Source: CAYZJR01 sp964503045
GTDB lineage: Bacteria > Cyanobacteriota > Vampirovibrionia > Obscuribacterales > Obscuribacteraceae
DNA length: 64,000 nucleotides
Assembly (NCBI GenBank): GCA_964503045.1
Contig: CAZCZI010000021.1
Coordinates: 35,112 to 99,111 of the forward strand
Direction of reading: 5' to 3'
The notes below the pieces were generated by a model that searched no databases, had not been told where the DNA came from, and saw only the letters and a list, made by a program, of their open reading frames with translations. Below, one piece after another: positions 8,566 through 17,685 of this stretch. A program made the translations under genes and the position numbers. Position 1 is the stretch's first letter, and each line of letters begins with the position of its first letter.

Positions 8566-9372
8566 ATGGCAAAGAAGAACAAGAAAAACAATGTGCAAGC
8601 AGCAGCAGAACCAGTAGTTGAAGCCGCGCAAGAGTCGTGTTGTGAGCACGAAGAAAAGAAAGAATGCGCAGAAGAAGCCACTGCAGAATGCGCCGCAGAA
8701 GAAACAGCTGCTGAAGAAACAAAAGAAGAAGCATGCGCGGAAGCTGAATCGACTTGCGAGTCGAAGGAAGAAGCGTGTGAAGAATCTGGCGAATCAGAAT
8801 CGGAACCGGCCGCTGAAGCAAGTGAAGAATCAAGCGAGGAAAAATCCGAAGAAGCATCAGAAGAAAAAACCGAAGAAGCAGCTGAAGAAACATCCGAAGC
8901 AGAACCAACTGCTGAAGCCGGTGAAGAAGAAGCTAAAGAAGAAACCGTAGAGGAGTCAACAGAAGAAGCAGAGCCAACCGCAGAAGCCGGTGAAGAAGAA
9001 GCAAGCGAAGAAGCTGCTGAAGAATCGACCGAAGAAGCAGAGCCAACTGCAGAAGCTGGTGAAGAAGAAGCGAAGGAAGAAGCCGCTGAAGAATCAACCG
9101 AAGAAGCAGAACCAACCGCAGAAGCTGAAGAAGAAAAAGCTGAAGAAACAGAAGCTGAAGAAGCCGAAGTAGCAGAAGCAGCAGAACCAGAAGCCGAAGC
9201 AGAAGCCGAAGCTGAGGCGGAAGCGGAAGAAACCGAAGCATCCGACGAAGAAGCATCCGAAGAAGAAAAATCCGATGAAGCTGAAGAAGTTGCAGCAGAA
9301 AGTGAAGAAGCTGCCGCTGAAGAAGCAGAAGAGGAGAAGAAAGAAGAAGGACCAGCAACAGAAGCTGCTTGA
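8566..9372 (+). CDS. highly acidic Glu/Ala low-complexity tandem-repeat protein
   Basis: The 268-residue product starts with a short basic head (MAKKNKKNN) and then is almost entirely Glu, Ala, Ser, Thr and Lys, so it is predicted to be disordered and extremely acidic. Two parts can be told apart. An N-terminal third (to about residue 68) carries seven Cys, including ESCCEHEE and repeated ECA/ACA/TCE patterns. A C-terminal part contains a 23-residue repeat, AEPTAEAGEEEA plus a KEE-rich half, present three times in full and once in part. There is no signal peptide or membrane segment. A GGGGGAC tract precedes the ATG. Function is unknown. A disordered acidic protein with Cys clusters could bind metal or basic partners, but this is only a suggestion. 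Low-complexity genes such as this can be miscalled, though the +1 frame is uninterrupted and has a plausible start. Confidence 0.75.
   Translation: MAKKNKKNNVQAAAEPVVEAAQESCCEHEEKKECAEEATAECAAEETAAEETKEEACAEAESTCESKEEACEESGESESEPAAEASEESSEEKSEEASEEKTEEAAEETSEAEPTAEAGEEEAKEETVEESTEEAEPTAEAGEEEASEEAAEESTEEAEPTAEAGEEEAKEEAAEESTEEAEPTAEAEEEKAEETEAEEAEVAEAAEPEAEAEAEAEAEAEETEASDEEASEEEKSDEAEEVAAESEEAAAEEAEEEKKEEGPATEAA
8899..9126 (+). repeat. 69-bp in-frame tandem repeat within acidic gene
   Basis: Copies start at 8899, 8968, 9037 and 9106, each 69 bases apart, encoding the 23-residue unit that begins AEPTAEAGEEEA. The last copy is truncated and diverged. Synonymous differences between copies suggest the array is not brand new. 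Length variation between strains would be expected. Confidence 0.85.
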
Positions 9373-9405
9373 TTGACCACACCACACAGAGCCAATCAGA
9401 TGCAG

Positions 9406-9429
9406 AGAGAGGAGGGCAACCTCCTCTCT
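9406..9429 (+). terminator. strong GNRA-loop hairpin after acidic gene
   Basis: A perfect 10-bp stem, AGAGAGGAGG with CCTCCTCTCT, closes a GCAA tetraloop 33 bases after the stop of the acidic gene. No T tract follows (TCGTGGG), so a classic intrinsic terminator is doubtful. It may stabilise the 3' end or act with Rho. Confidence 0.5.
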
Positions 9430-9548
9430 TCGTGGGTAGGTATTTAGCGGGCTATTTGCGGGGTGGAACTACGGATTTCGGAACCTTCCCTCTGTGATAC
9501 GCTCGATGCATATCGTATACGAAGACAATCTCTGTCTGAGGCCCTAAG

Positions 9549-11177
9549 ATGGCATCTGCTTTGGCTTTCGATTCACCCCTTCGAACGTGTCTTTCGTTCT
9601 TAGTTCTTGTGCCAATTGTGACTTTCAACATTGGATTCACGACCTCAGAGTCGCATCCTAAGCCAGGTACTCCTGTCTTGGCAAACTCGCCGGAAGCGAA
9701 GTACGGTGTAAGTTCAAATGATGACATGGTCATCGAAACTACTTTGAAGCAACGTCTCAAGAGTAGCGACCGCTGGTTTGATGCTGCACTTTGTTATGGT
9801 CTTTTTCTCGCGGATCGAAATCGGTTGAGCGAAGCTGAAGCGTTATACAAGAGTTCCATAGAGACGACAAGGAAACTTTGCGGCATCGACAGCCTACACG
9901 AAAGCTGGCTTCGATCAGATCTTGCCGGAAATGTTTACCGGAAACAAAAACGATTCGATGAAGCTGAACCGCAGCTGAAAGAAGTTCTTCGAATTAGATT
10001 GAAGCGTACAAAGAAAGACAGCGCTGATCTTTGGCAGGCCAACAATGCACTGGCTTGGCACTTCTTTAATCAGTCTAAATTCTTGCAGGCGGAACCGTAC
10101 TTCATTGAATGTGTGCGCATCGGTGATCATGGGGGCTGGTCATTAGAGAATCTGGCGGATTGCTACATCGCGCAAGAGAACTACTCTAAAGCTCAATCGG
10201 TTTGTGAAAAATCCGTTCAAGTCAGTCGGATGCAGTTTGGTTCTGATTCAGAACCCACTGCACAACGCTTAAGCACGCTGGCCTATATCTACCAGAACCT
10301 CTCAAACTACTCGAGTGCAGAGTTTTATCGGTTGGAAGCGTTGAGGATTTCGAAAAAGCTGTATGGTCAAAATAGCATTGAAGTTGCCACGGCTTTAAAT
10401 CGACTTGGTAGGTTGTACGTTGCCTCAGGGCGCTTTCAAGAGGCGGAAAACCTGTTTTTGAGCGGGATTAAGATTGCGACGCCTCTCAAAAATGGGAGTG
10501 CGGTTATTGGTTTTTTGCGAACGAGTCTTGCCCAGTTGTATTCAATCCAAGGAAGATCGGTGGAATCTGTGAGTCTGCTAGAAAAAGCTATTGCCGACTT
10601 CGAACCAACTGTTCAAGCAAGCAATTACGAACTGCTAACGATGCAGAACAATCTAGGTGCTGAATACATTGATACTCGACAGTACGCTCAAGCGGAAAGA
10701 TTACTTCGAGGAGTCCTTGTCAGAAAAGAAGAGCTTTTTGGTGCTTTAAGTAGAGAAACTACTTCGCCTCTAAACAATCTGGGTTGTCTATATGAAGCTC
10801 AGAATCGGTTTCTTGACGCTGAACAGCTCTTCAAAAGGGCAATTCAAATTCGTAGAGCTCATCCTCCTGGATTCGCACTTTCCTCTTCCCTGCACAACTT
10901 AGGGCATTTGTATTGCGGTCAAGAAAGAATCGCTGAGGCTGCCAATCTGTACGAAGAAGCTTTGAAGATTGAACAGTGTATCGATGAAAATGATTATCAA
11001 GTTGCGATAACGTCGCATTTGCTCGCTGATGTCTTCTCAAGAGTGGGACGAGTCCAGGAAGCCGAAACACTTTGCCGAAAGGCAATTTTGATTCGACAAA
11101 GAATTTTCGGCGCGCAGCATGAGTCAGCGATATCGTCTGTTCAGTTGCTCAGCGACATTCAAGCCCGGAAGCAATAG
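9549..11177 (+). CDS. kinesin-light-chain-type TPR protein, probably exported
   Basis: This 542-residue protein has a likely signal sequence (hydrophobic stretch TCLSFLVLVPIVTFNIGF, about residues 14-31). Ten or so TPR units of about 42 residues follow, of the kinesin light chain class, recognisable from recurrent LxxLGxxYxxxGRFQEAExLxxxAL patterns (NRLGRLYVASGRFQEAE, NLGCLYEAQNRFLDAE, HNLGHLYCGQERIAEA). Such arrays bind peptides or partner proteins, and no enzymatic domain is seen. The ATG at 9549 lacks a strong ribosome site. It lies just upstream of the kinase island, but a 177-base gap and no shared motif tie it there only weakly. Confidence 0.9.
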   Translation: MASALAFDSPLRTCLSFLVLVPIVTFNIGFTTSESHPKPGTPVLANSPEAKYGVSSNDDMVIETTLKQRLKSSDRWFDAALCYGLFLADRNRLSEAEALYKSSIETTRKLCGIDSLHESWLRSDLAGNVYRKQKRFDEAEPQLKEVLRIRLKRTKKDSADLWQANNALAWHFFNQSKFLQAEPYFIECVRIGDHGGWSLENLADCYIAQENYSKAQSVCEKSVQVSRMQFGSDSEPTAQRLSTLAYIYQNLSNYSSAEFYRLEALRISKKLYGQNSIEVATALNRLGRLYVASGRFQEAENLFLSGIKIATPLKNGSAVIGFLRTSLAQLYSIQGRSVESVSLLEKAIADFEPTVQASNYELLTMQNNLGAEYIDTRQYAQAERLLRGVLVRKEELFGALSRETTSPLNNLGCLYEAQNRFLDAEQLFKRAIQIRRAHPPGFALSSSLHNLGHLYCGQERIAEAANLYEEALKIEQCIDENDYQVAITSHLLADVFSRVGRVQEAETLCRKAILIRQRIFGAQHESAISSVQLLSDIQARKQ

Positions 11178-11354
11178 TGGACAAACCAAGCTGCGAAACC
11201 TAGCCGAGCTGCGACTGGAAGCACTGGCAAGTGTCGGAGGCGACGTCAAGCCTGCCCGGCTGTAACTTTTGCATGGCCGCGCGACCGGCAAAGTGGCCGC
11301 AAGGCGGTTGAAAGGGTATATTGCGCTCAGAAAGATAGCGCTGGATTTTTCTGA

Positions 11355-13025
11355 TTGAACCCTGACCATAAACTGAAAGAGCAAACGTTCAAGCTCATAA
11401 GCTGGCCGTCTCCGCAGGACTACCAGGAGGCTATTCAGGCGCCGCTGCTTAATGTCGACGATCAAGAGCTGCAGTCCGGGGTCGTCGAGCAGAACGCGCT
11501 GGGTTTGCCACGCCCGCGAACGGGTTTCTTTGCGACAGTCTATAAAATGCAATGCGGTTCGGCTGATTGGGCTGTGCGCTGTTTCCTCAACAACATACAA
11601 GACCAGCAACAACGGTATGCCGAACTAAGCAAATTCGTCATGTCCGACAAACTCGATTGCACAGTCGGGTTTCACTATATAGAGCAGGGCATTAAGGTGC
11701 GTGGCACGTGGTACCCGATTCTAAAAATGGAGTGGGTGGAAGGCGAGACGCTCGGTGAATTTGTCGAGCAGCATGTGCATGATTTTGAGTCGATGCGCAA
11801 CTTGGCATTACAGTTCGAGATGATGATGACTTGTCTCAAAGAAGCCGGTGTTGCACATGGAGATTTGCAGCACGGCAACATCATTGTTTCGGAGACCAGC
11901 CCGCGCAAAGATGGCAGGTCCGATTTGGCGCTCAGACTCGTCGACTATGACGGCATGTTCGTTCCTGCATTACGAGGCTGGCAAAGCAACGAGCTCGGTC
12001 ATCGCAACTATCAGCATCCGGCCCGCAACGCGACGCATTTTGATCCATCGTTGGATAACTTTTCTGCTTGGTTGATCTACTGTTCGTTGATTTGCCTAGC
12101 GATCGATCCACTGCTGTGGGATGAGCTCGATGGTGGGGATGAATGTTTGCTGTTCAGGCAGGATGATTTTCGAGACGTCGGCAACTCAAGAGCATTTTCA
12201 ATCATGCTGTATCATCAGTCGCCGGTTGTTCGTGAATGTGCTGATTGGTTGGCGAGACTTTCCGAGATGCCACCAGATAAGGTGCCTTACTTGTCGGATG
12301 AGCCTAGCCGAGCACAGTCGATAACATTTAAACAGCGGGCACGAAGAGCGCTTGATGTTCGAAAGATAGTCTCTAAGGTTAATCGAAAGCCCGGTGAGGT
12401 TGGCCCCGAGTTTGTTGAAGCTGTTTCGCAAAGCGTTAACGGCGCGCCCGTGCATAGCTATAAGCATGCTATAGGACCTCGAACAAAGAGAGTCCGAGCG
12501 GCTGGAACAGCTTTGCTTGTAACAGTGGTTCTTTTGTATCTAGTCAATATCTTTGGGCAGGCTGTTTTGAATAGGCAGAATTCAACGATGTTTCCAAAGA
12601 CTAAAGCTTCGAAGGCCGTCGCTGTTCCTGATCTTCCCGCTAGGTTTACCGTGAATGAGGATGGAGGTAGAACGTCGGTTTGGACATTCAGTCCTACGAG
12701 CAACGATCTGTTGCAGCGTTATGCCAAACGCTACACCATCGCTCCGACTGGTGGAGGTGGAGGGACAGGTGAGGTTTACATCGAATCACCCAAGACCGAG
12801 CCCGGAAGTCTTGTCGCTAACAGGCGCGATTTGACGGGTGAACACAAGGGAAGCCAAGTCCACTATGAAGGGCGATGGGACGGCAGCGAGTTTTCCGGAG
12901 TGGCGAACTACAAGGCTGGAGGACAAACTCATACCTATACGTTTAGGGCTATTCCCAAGCTGCCTGAATCATCTTGGTTGAAACCAAAGACCGAGGGTGC
13001 TCCACGCGATGAGTTCAAGCGTTGA
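11355..13025 (+). CDS. membrane-anchored protein kinase-like protein (YegI-type kinase domain)
   Basis: The first 300 residues form a kinase-like fold. A hinge-like MEWVEGETLGEFVEQH is followed by a catalytic loop VAHGDLQHGNIIV (with the catalytic Asp), a DYDG in place of DFG, and ELGHRNYQHPAR. From memory, the HGDLQHGN/DYDG/GHxNxQHP set is typical of the YegI-type kinases that travel with PP2C and vWA partners in TerY-P-like triads. A basic linker leads to one membrane segment (about residues 384-406, GTALLVTVVLLYLVNIF). A C-terminal domain of about 150 residues follows, presumably outside the cytoplasm, with repeated Thr/Gly/Tyr beta-like sequence. No glycine-rich P-loop is obvious. The start is TTG 11355 with a poor ribosome site. 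It converges on the FHA/kinase operon downstream. Confidence 0.85.
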   Translation: MNPDHKLKEQTFKLISWPSPQDYQEAIQAPLLNVDDQELQSGVVEQNALGLPRPRTGFFATVYKMQCGSADWAVRCFLNNIQDQQQRYAELSKFVMSDKLDCTVGFHYIEQGIKVRGTWYPILKMEWVEGETLGEFVEQHVHDFESMRNLALQFEMMMTCLKEAGVAHGDLQHGNIIVSETSPRKDGRSDLALRLVDYDGMFVPALRGWQSNELGHRNYQHPARNATHFDPSLDNFSAWLIYCSLICLAIDPLLWDELDGGDECLLFRQDDFRDVGNSRAFSIMLYHQSPVVRECADWLARLSEMPPDKVPYLSDEPSRAQSITFKQRARRALDVRKIVSKVNRKPGEVGPEFVEAVSQSVNGAPVHSYKHAIGPRTKRVRAAGTALLVTVVLLYLVNIFGQAVLNRQNSTMFPKTKASKAVAVPDLPARFTVNEDGGRTSVWTFSPTSNDLLQRYAKRYTIAPTGGGGGTGEVYIESPKTEPGSLVANRRDLTGEHKGSQVHYEGRWDGSEFSGVANYKAGGQTHTYTFRAIPKLPESSWLKPKTEGAPRDEFKR

Positions 13026-13168
13026 GGCGAGGAAAACTTAATGGGGCATCGTTGTCGTAGTACTTCTTTAGGCTGATTACGAAAATGTATCTACCCTGTG
13101 CCTGATGTGGCGAGTTTTGTGCTGTGTCACTATGAACTCACATTGAAGAGCGGCAGCAGGAGGTGCAT

Positions 13169-13486
13169 ATGACGACACTTCAGTTAAAGAAACCATGGAC
13201 GTTCGTTGAGACTCTGAGCTCACCGCAGCCAGCTCCAATACAGGGATTGAACGCGACAAAGAGCGTTAGATTTCAACGACTCCAAGCAGTCTGTATCTGG
13301 TTTTGTGGATTAGTCGGGGCGTTGCTCGGCTTTTACTTGGTGCGAGCGACGAGCTCTGAGCCATCTGCGTGGTTGTCTTCTTTGAGCTTCGCTGCTGTGG
13401 GCGCAAGCTGCGGACAACTTATTGCCGGTGTCATCGACGTAGTCGTATTCGGCAGCATTGAAGATTCTCGGGTTGAAGAATCCTAG
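13169..13486 (+). CDS. small two-helix membrane protein
   Basis: This 105-residue protein is unknown to me. Two hydrophobic segments are visible, about residues 37-57 (VCIWFCGLVGALLGFYLV) and 68-92 (LSSLSFAAVGASCGQLIAGVI), with a soluble N-terminal tail. The start is fixed by AGGAGG at 13158-13163 before ATG 13169; the upstream in-frame GTG 13163 overlaps that site and is less likely. It follows the kinase-like gene by 143 bases on the same strand. Its stop codon interlocks with the stop of the convergent FHA gene (shared CTAG). It may be a membrane partner of the neighbouring kinase, by position only. Confidence 0.7.
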   Translation: MTTLQLKKPWTFVETLSSPQPAPIQGLNATKSVRFQRLQAVCIWFCGLVGALLGFYLVRATSSEPSAWLSSLSFAAVGASCGQLIAGVIDVVVFGSIEDSRVEES

Positions 13487-16400
13487 TCTTGATCTTTCTT
13501 CTTAGCCTTCTTCTGAGGGTTTTGAATGGCAGTAGCGGCGGTGGCGTCTATGGTGTCACCAGTCATTGCACCTGCATCCCAATTCCTTGCGCGGGCGCCG
13601 TCGCACATTTCTTCGAATGTGCGTGAACGTGGAAACTTTCCAGTAACCAGAAGGGCTTCTGCGCGTGCAGCAAGTGCATGCACTTGAGCCTCGCTTAGAC
13701 CTGTGTCTTTTGCGAATTTGGCACGTGCTTCCTTGGCGCGTGTTGTTTCTTCTTCGCTTTCGTTTGTGGGGTTGAGGTCGTCGCTAATTTGCTTGATGCG
13801 TGGCTTCACGTAAGGAGGAAGCTCGCCTTCCGAGAAGGCGGCAAAAATTCCGCACATGATCAAACCATAGTATGGAAGTTGATCCATGCGAGGCTCTCTA
13901 TCCAGTGAAAATGCATAATCAGTGTCGGTGCGCGCAACTGAAAAATCGTAGAGACCTGGTCCCGTTCGCTCCACCAAGAAGTTGAGTCCTTGCTGGTCGA
14001 GGTCGCCCAGAAGTACACTGAATACAGTTACTTCGGCGAGCTTGGCCTTAAGCAGGGGATCTGATTCGAGCACCTTCATGACTCTGCGTTGAATGTCTGG
14101 TTCGATGACGCGAAACTCTTTGTATTCAAGAAGTCGGTTGCAGACAAATGATGCGAGGTTTTCCGACTCGTGACCGGTAACAGCTTGCACCATCATTCCG
14201 TCGCGAAGAATAGTCGATGGGAATAGATGCGGGCAATTCATTTTTCTTGCTAGATGTTGCGCTGCCAGATCGTTTTTCAGCCGGGTCCAATGCGCTGGAT
14301 CGCCGGCAAATCTGTGCACCATAACCTGCACTCGCTCACCGCGGCTGCCTTCAACTGTTCCTATCCATTTATCGTGTGGTCCTTTGTTCGACCATCTGCT
14401 TTCCAAATGCAATTTCGCAGTTGGATCGATCAAAAGTTCCAATGGATCAAGCGGCTTGCCTGGTGCGAGTTGTGGGTTTTGTTCCAGAATTCTGTCGAGA
14501 GGCACTTTCTCACGAAATGCTGTTTCGCTTCTCAACGTGAATTTCGTTGCTTCAGAATCACATTTCGTCAGTTTCCACAACTCCAAAATGCCTGATGAAC
14601 GCTCAATCCAATATTCCTGTCCGATGTTTGGATCGCCGCCGCCGTTCAATCTGTTGAATTCCGGCTTCAGCACTTCTTTGATGCCTGGTTTGACGATGTC
14701 GATATTTTCGCCGTCGAATCCATCCACTCGCCACGTCCGTCCGAGGTGGTGAACCTCGCGCCCCGGTTTGATTCCATAGAATGCAGCGCGCGACAAGGGT
14801 TCGCTCGGCGGAGTGCAGTCGAATGGGCGCTCTGGTGTATCCGTATCGCCCGCCTTCTTGCTTTCGCGCATTCTGGCCAGTTCTTCAAAGAGGGTTTTGT
14901 TGTCGGCGGCCAATTCGATCAGTGGCAAAATACGTCGAATCGCATCATCTCTGAAGAGTCTGATCTCTTTGTTGTCGATGTCTTCCCAGCCGATCAAAAG
15001 CCATGCTTCGTTGCTTCCATCGTTTTTCAGTTTGTACTCTTTGCCGACCACCAATTTAGGTGCTTCTTTTCCTTTTTCTGATTCGTCGCCATTTACAATC
15101 TCGGTTGGCGGCGCGGTTTTGAACCGGGCTGCTCTAATTTCCACCTGAGAGTTTGTGATGTTTGCGATGCGCCAATTTTCATGGTTGTAGCGAACCTGGC
15201 GACCCTTGAGACGGTCTACTTCAGCCGGCGTTAGCGGATGCTTTTCGATTCTGACCATCGTTTCCGATGCGGTCTGGTAGTCGAAAAATGGAGGTCTCAA
15301 GGAAGGAACATCTTTGCCTGAATGATGCTCAGGGTGCGATGAGGCTGGTTCTGCATAAATTTGTTGGCGCGGGTCGACGATGAGCTCAGGCCCTAAACGT
15401 CCGTAGGCATCAGGAACTTGAAGTACCGTCCATGAATGGTTGATTGCACATGAGCGCGACCAGCATTCCCAAACTTCGTCGCAATAGCCTCTGACAAGCT
15501 TGAGCTGAGGGCGATTGGACATGTCTTCCGGATAGAATGAGTCGAAAAGTTCTTTGAGAAGCAGTGCTTGCTGGTGTCCGAGACCGGCTCCCTGACCTTG
15601 TTTGGCTGCTTCGATTACATCGCCTAGAAGCAGGCGCTGTCCGGCGTACTGATTGCGAAAGTGAGCGTACGCTGCATCAATAGCCGAGTTTGACCAGTCT
15701 TTTGGTTCCAACGCATTTTTTACTTCTTTGGCGAGCGCAACCACAAGTGTCTTGGGGCTGTCTTTCATGTGTTCGTACTTGGTATGAAAATCGCGCTTGA
15801 ACGCTTCCAAAACCGGGTCGGCGCCTGGGCGTCGGTCGATGACAATCGAAGGACGGTCTTTGGTGTCCTGGTAGCCTCGCTCGTTAACGTGACCATGGCC
15901 GCTTACGAGTTGAAAACCGCTTGGCAGCGGGCGCGGGTATTCGCTGTTTGTGATGAACTCATTGGAGGCGGCGCGTGCGCGCTCTGTAGCAACGGGATCT
16001 TGAGCGCCTGCTTGGTAGAGCTTGGCTCTGAACATTTGGGTGGGTGCCGCCAGTTTTTGCCATTTAAACTCGGGACCACCATCGCCGCCGAGTCGAATAA
16101 CGTCGCCCGACTCAAGATTGATGAGTTCAGGGGCGCAAGCGACTGCGAGTTCGCGAGTGCCGCGGGTAATCGTGGTGGGACCTCGAGAGGTCTTGCATTG
16201 GGAGATGTAAGCCTTGCCGTCCACCAGGTGAATAACTGCGTGATCGCGGCTGACACAAGCGTCCGGGAAGAACAAGTCGGACGATGATTTGTTGCGGCCC
16301 AAAGTCAGAAGCGCCTTCTCGGTTACGGGCAGAAGCACTTCGCGACCGCTTATGACTACGCAGAAATCTCTGAAGTGGGCCCGGAAGGTTCCAATTTGAA

Positions 16401-16491
16401 CCGACTCTTCGCCGCCGCCAGGGACGCAAGGCATGTCAAACCAGGAGGCTGACTTCTCCGTGTGACTTTCTCGACTGTCTTTAGCCGTCAA
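13483..16491 (-). CDS. FHA domain protein with EDR1/transglutaminase-like region and PI3/4-kinase-like C-terminus
   Basis: This 1002-residue multidomain protein has four visible parts. Residues about 35-135 are an FHA domain (LGRNKSSSDLFFPD, VSRDHAVIHL, SGDVIRLGG), which reads phosphothreonine. Residues about 245-380 resemble the EDR1/transglutaminase-like fold, with GLGHQQALLLKEL, LKLVRGYCDE, NHSWTVLQV and LIVDPRQQIY; the position where I expect the nucleophilic Cys appears not to be Cys. Residues about 430-690 hold repeated beta-rich units with a shared RxVxxxxxxWRI pattern. Residues about 715-960 include LLGDLDQQGLNFLV and ARTDTDYAFS, which recall the catalytic and metal motifs of PI3/4-kinase or HipA-like folds. 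TTG 16491 has GAGGCGAATT before it. It is the last gene of a pseudokinase-kinase-FHA operon. FHA is secure; the other domains are recognised by eye and need profile searches. Confidence 0.9.
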   Translation of the reverse strand: MTAKDSRESHTEKSASWFDMPCVPGGGEESVQIGTFRAHFRDFCVVISGREVLLPVTEKALLTLGRNKSSSDLFFPDACVSRDHAVIHLVDGKAYISQCKTSRGPTTITRGTRELAVACAPELINLESGDVIRLGGDGGPEFKWQKLAAPTQMFRAKLYQAGAQDPVATERARAASNEFITNSEYPRPLPSGFQLVSGHGHVNERGYQDTKDRPSIVIDRRPGADPVLEAFKRDFHTKYEHMKDSPKTLVVALAKEVKNALEPKDWSNSAIDAAYAHFRNQYAGQRLLLGDVIEAAKQGQGAGLGHQQALLLKELFDSFYPEDMSNRPQLKLVRGYCDEVWECWSRSCAINHSWTVLQVPDAYGRLGPELIVDPRQQIYAEPASSHPEHHSGKDVPSLRPPFFDYQTASETMVRIEKHPLTPAEVDRLKGRQVRYNHENWRIANITNSQVEIRAARFKTAPPTEIVNGDESEKGKEAPKLVVGKEYKLKNDGSNEAWLLIGWEDIDNKEIRLFRDDAIRRILPLIELAADNKTLFEELARMRESKKAGDTDTPERPFDCTPPSEPLSRAAFYGIKPGREVHHLGRTWRVDGFDGENIDIVKPGIKEVLKPEFNRLNGGGDPNIGQEYWIERSSGILELWKLTKCDSEATKFTLRSETAFREKVPLDRILEQNPQLAPGKPLDPLELLIDPTAKLHLESRWSNKGPHDKWIGTVEGSRGERVQVMVHRFAGDPAHWTRLKNDLAAQHLARKMNCPHLFPSTILRDGMMVQAVTGHESENLASFVCNRLLEYKEFRVIEPDIQRRVMKVLESDPLLKAKLAEVTVFSVLLGDLDQQGLNFLVERTGPGLYDFSVARTDTDYAFSLDREPRMDQLPYYGLIMCGIFAAFSEGELPPYVKPRIKQISDDLNPTNESEEETTRAKEARAKFAKDTGLSEAQVHALAARAEALLVTGKFPRSRTFEEMCDGARARNWDAGAMTGDTIDATAATAIQNPQKKAKKKDQD

Positions 16492-16693
16492 AATTCGCCT
16501 CAGTTAATGGGCGGGCAAACGGGTTTCCTTAAATGGGATGGGCTTGGATTTTGTCGGATTGAGTGTGCGACTCAACCGATGTCCGTGCTCATCGACCAAT
16601 CTATTAATGCCACTGAAACGCCACCGATAACCGCTTTTGCCACTTTTTTTCAAAGAACGCTACAAACCGGCACATTATCGGTCGCAAAACGGC

Positions 16694-17665
16694 TCAGACC
16701 GCTTCTTTTGATGGCAAGAGTCCGGAAGATTTCAAAGCGTCGATGAAGTCCTTAAACGACTTGAACCCCGGGTCGCGATCTAGGCGGTTTTGGTCGTTGA
16801 GTTTGAGACGAACCGCCTTCAGCAGGAGCTTTTCGGTTGGGTCGTTGACGTCGGGGTGAATTTCTGTCGGCAGTTTCGTGGTCAGAAGCGGGCTTGTGAA
16901 GAACTTGCCAAGCATCTCTTGCCGTTCAATCCACCTTCTCAGTTCTGCAGAAGCCTTGCTGGCGGCATTTCCTGGCGGTGGGTCGAGCAGAGATTCTTGC
17001 AGGACGATCTCCCAAAGAATCAGTCCCAGAGCCATTACATCGTCAGGCTGAAGGAGCGGATAGTACAGAGGGGTGGTCACAATCGCGTCCGGTATCAGCC
17101 CTTCCTCACAGGTGAGCGGTCCGAAATAGCCAGGGTCTAGAAGTTTCACGCCGCTGTCGGTAACCATGATGTTGTCGGGTGTCAAATCGCCATGCCAGTT
17201 GAAACCCTCGACTATGAGCCGATCCATGGCTACGGCTACCTCTACCAGAGATTCCATCGCTTTGTCTGCATCTTCGGGAGTGCCGCTATCCAAGAGCTCT
17301 CTAAGCGTCCGGCCTTCGACATATTCCATGCGGCAATAAGAGAATGGACCTCGCGAAAACAGCCCCTCATAAGCAACCAGTGCCGGGTCGCTTGACCGTT
17401 GCAGCTTTTGCCACTGCAGCCGCAAGAGCTCAGACCCGTCAGGATGTATGTTTTCAATGCCGTTGGTGCGATGCCGGAGTGCTCGCGTGTGAATGACACC
17501 GGTGGTTCCGCGGTCTCCGACTAGCTCTGTCGGTTTTGCCACTTTGAATGCTTTGCGTTCGTTCTTATCGTTTGGATTGGTGCCACGATACACCCATGCG
17601 AAAGACCCCTCGCCAAGCTGTTCTTCAATGGTGAAGCTTTCTACGGTTAGACCGACCCAATTCAT
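16694..17665 (-). CDS. Ser/Thr protein kinase
   Basis: A compact 323-residue cytoplasmic kinase domain. Visible elements are the P-loop GEGSFAWVYRG, the Lys in KAFKVAKP, the hinge MEYVEGRTLRELLDSG, the catalytic loop WHGDLTPDNIMV (HRD is HGD, Asp kept) and LLDPGYFG at the DFG position (Asp kept, Phe to Pro). It has no membrane segment or sensor domain. I chose ATG 17665 rather than an upstream start that would overlap the previous gene. The gap to that gene is 20 bases and GCGAGAGAAA precedes the ATG. It lies between a pseudokinase and an FHA protein in one operon, so it is the likely writer whose phosphothreonine product the FHA domain reads (inference). Confidence 0.92.
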   Translation of the reverse strand: MNWVGLTVESFTIEEQLGEGSFAWVYRGTNPNDKNERKAFKVAKPTELVGDRGTTGVIHTRALRHRTNGIENIHPDGSELLRLQWQKLQRSSDPALVAYEGLFSRGPFSYCRMEYVEGRTLRELLDSGTPEDADKAMESLVEVAVAMDRLIVEGFNWHGDLTPDNIMVTDSGVKLLDPGYFGPLTCEEGLIPDAIVTTPLYYPLLQPDDVMALGLILWEIVLQESLLDPPPGNAASKASAELRRWIERQEMLGKFFTSPLLTTKLPTEIHPDVNDPTEKLLLKAVRLKLNDQNRLDRDPGFKSFKDFIDALKSSGLLPSKEAV

Positions 17666-17685
17666 TTTCTCTCTCGCTACTTTCA

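Noticed and set aside
8451..9395. 314-residue Ser-rich reading frame on the minus strand over the acidic gene
   Set aside because: It is the mirror of Glu/Ala codons (GAA reads as TTC/TCT) and has no ribosome site; other Leu- and Phe-rich frames there have the same cause.
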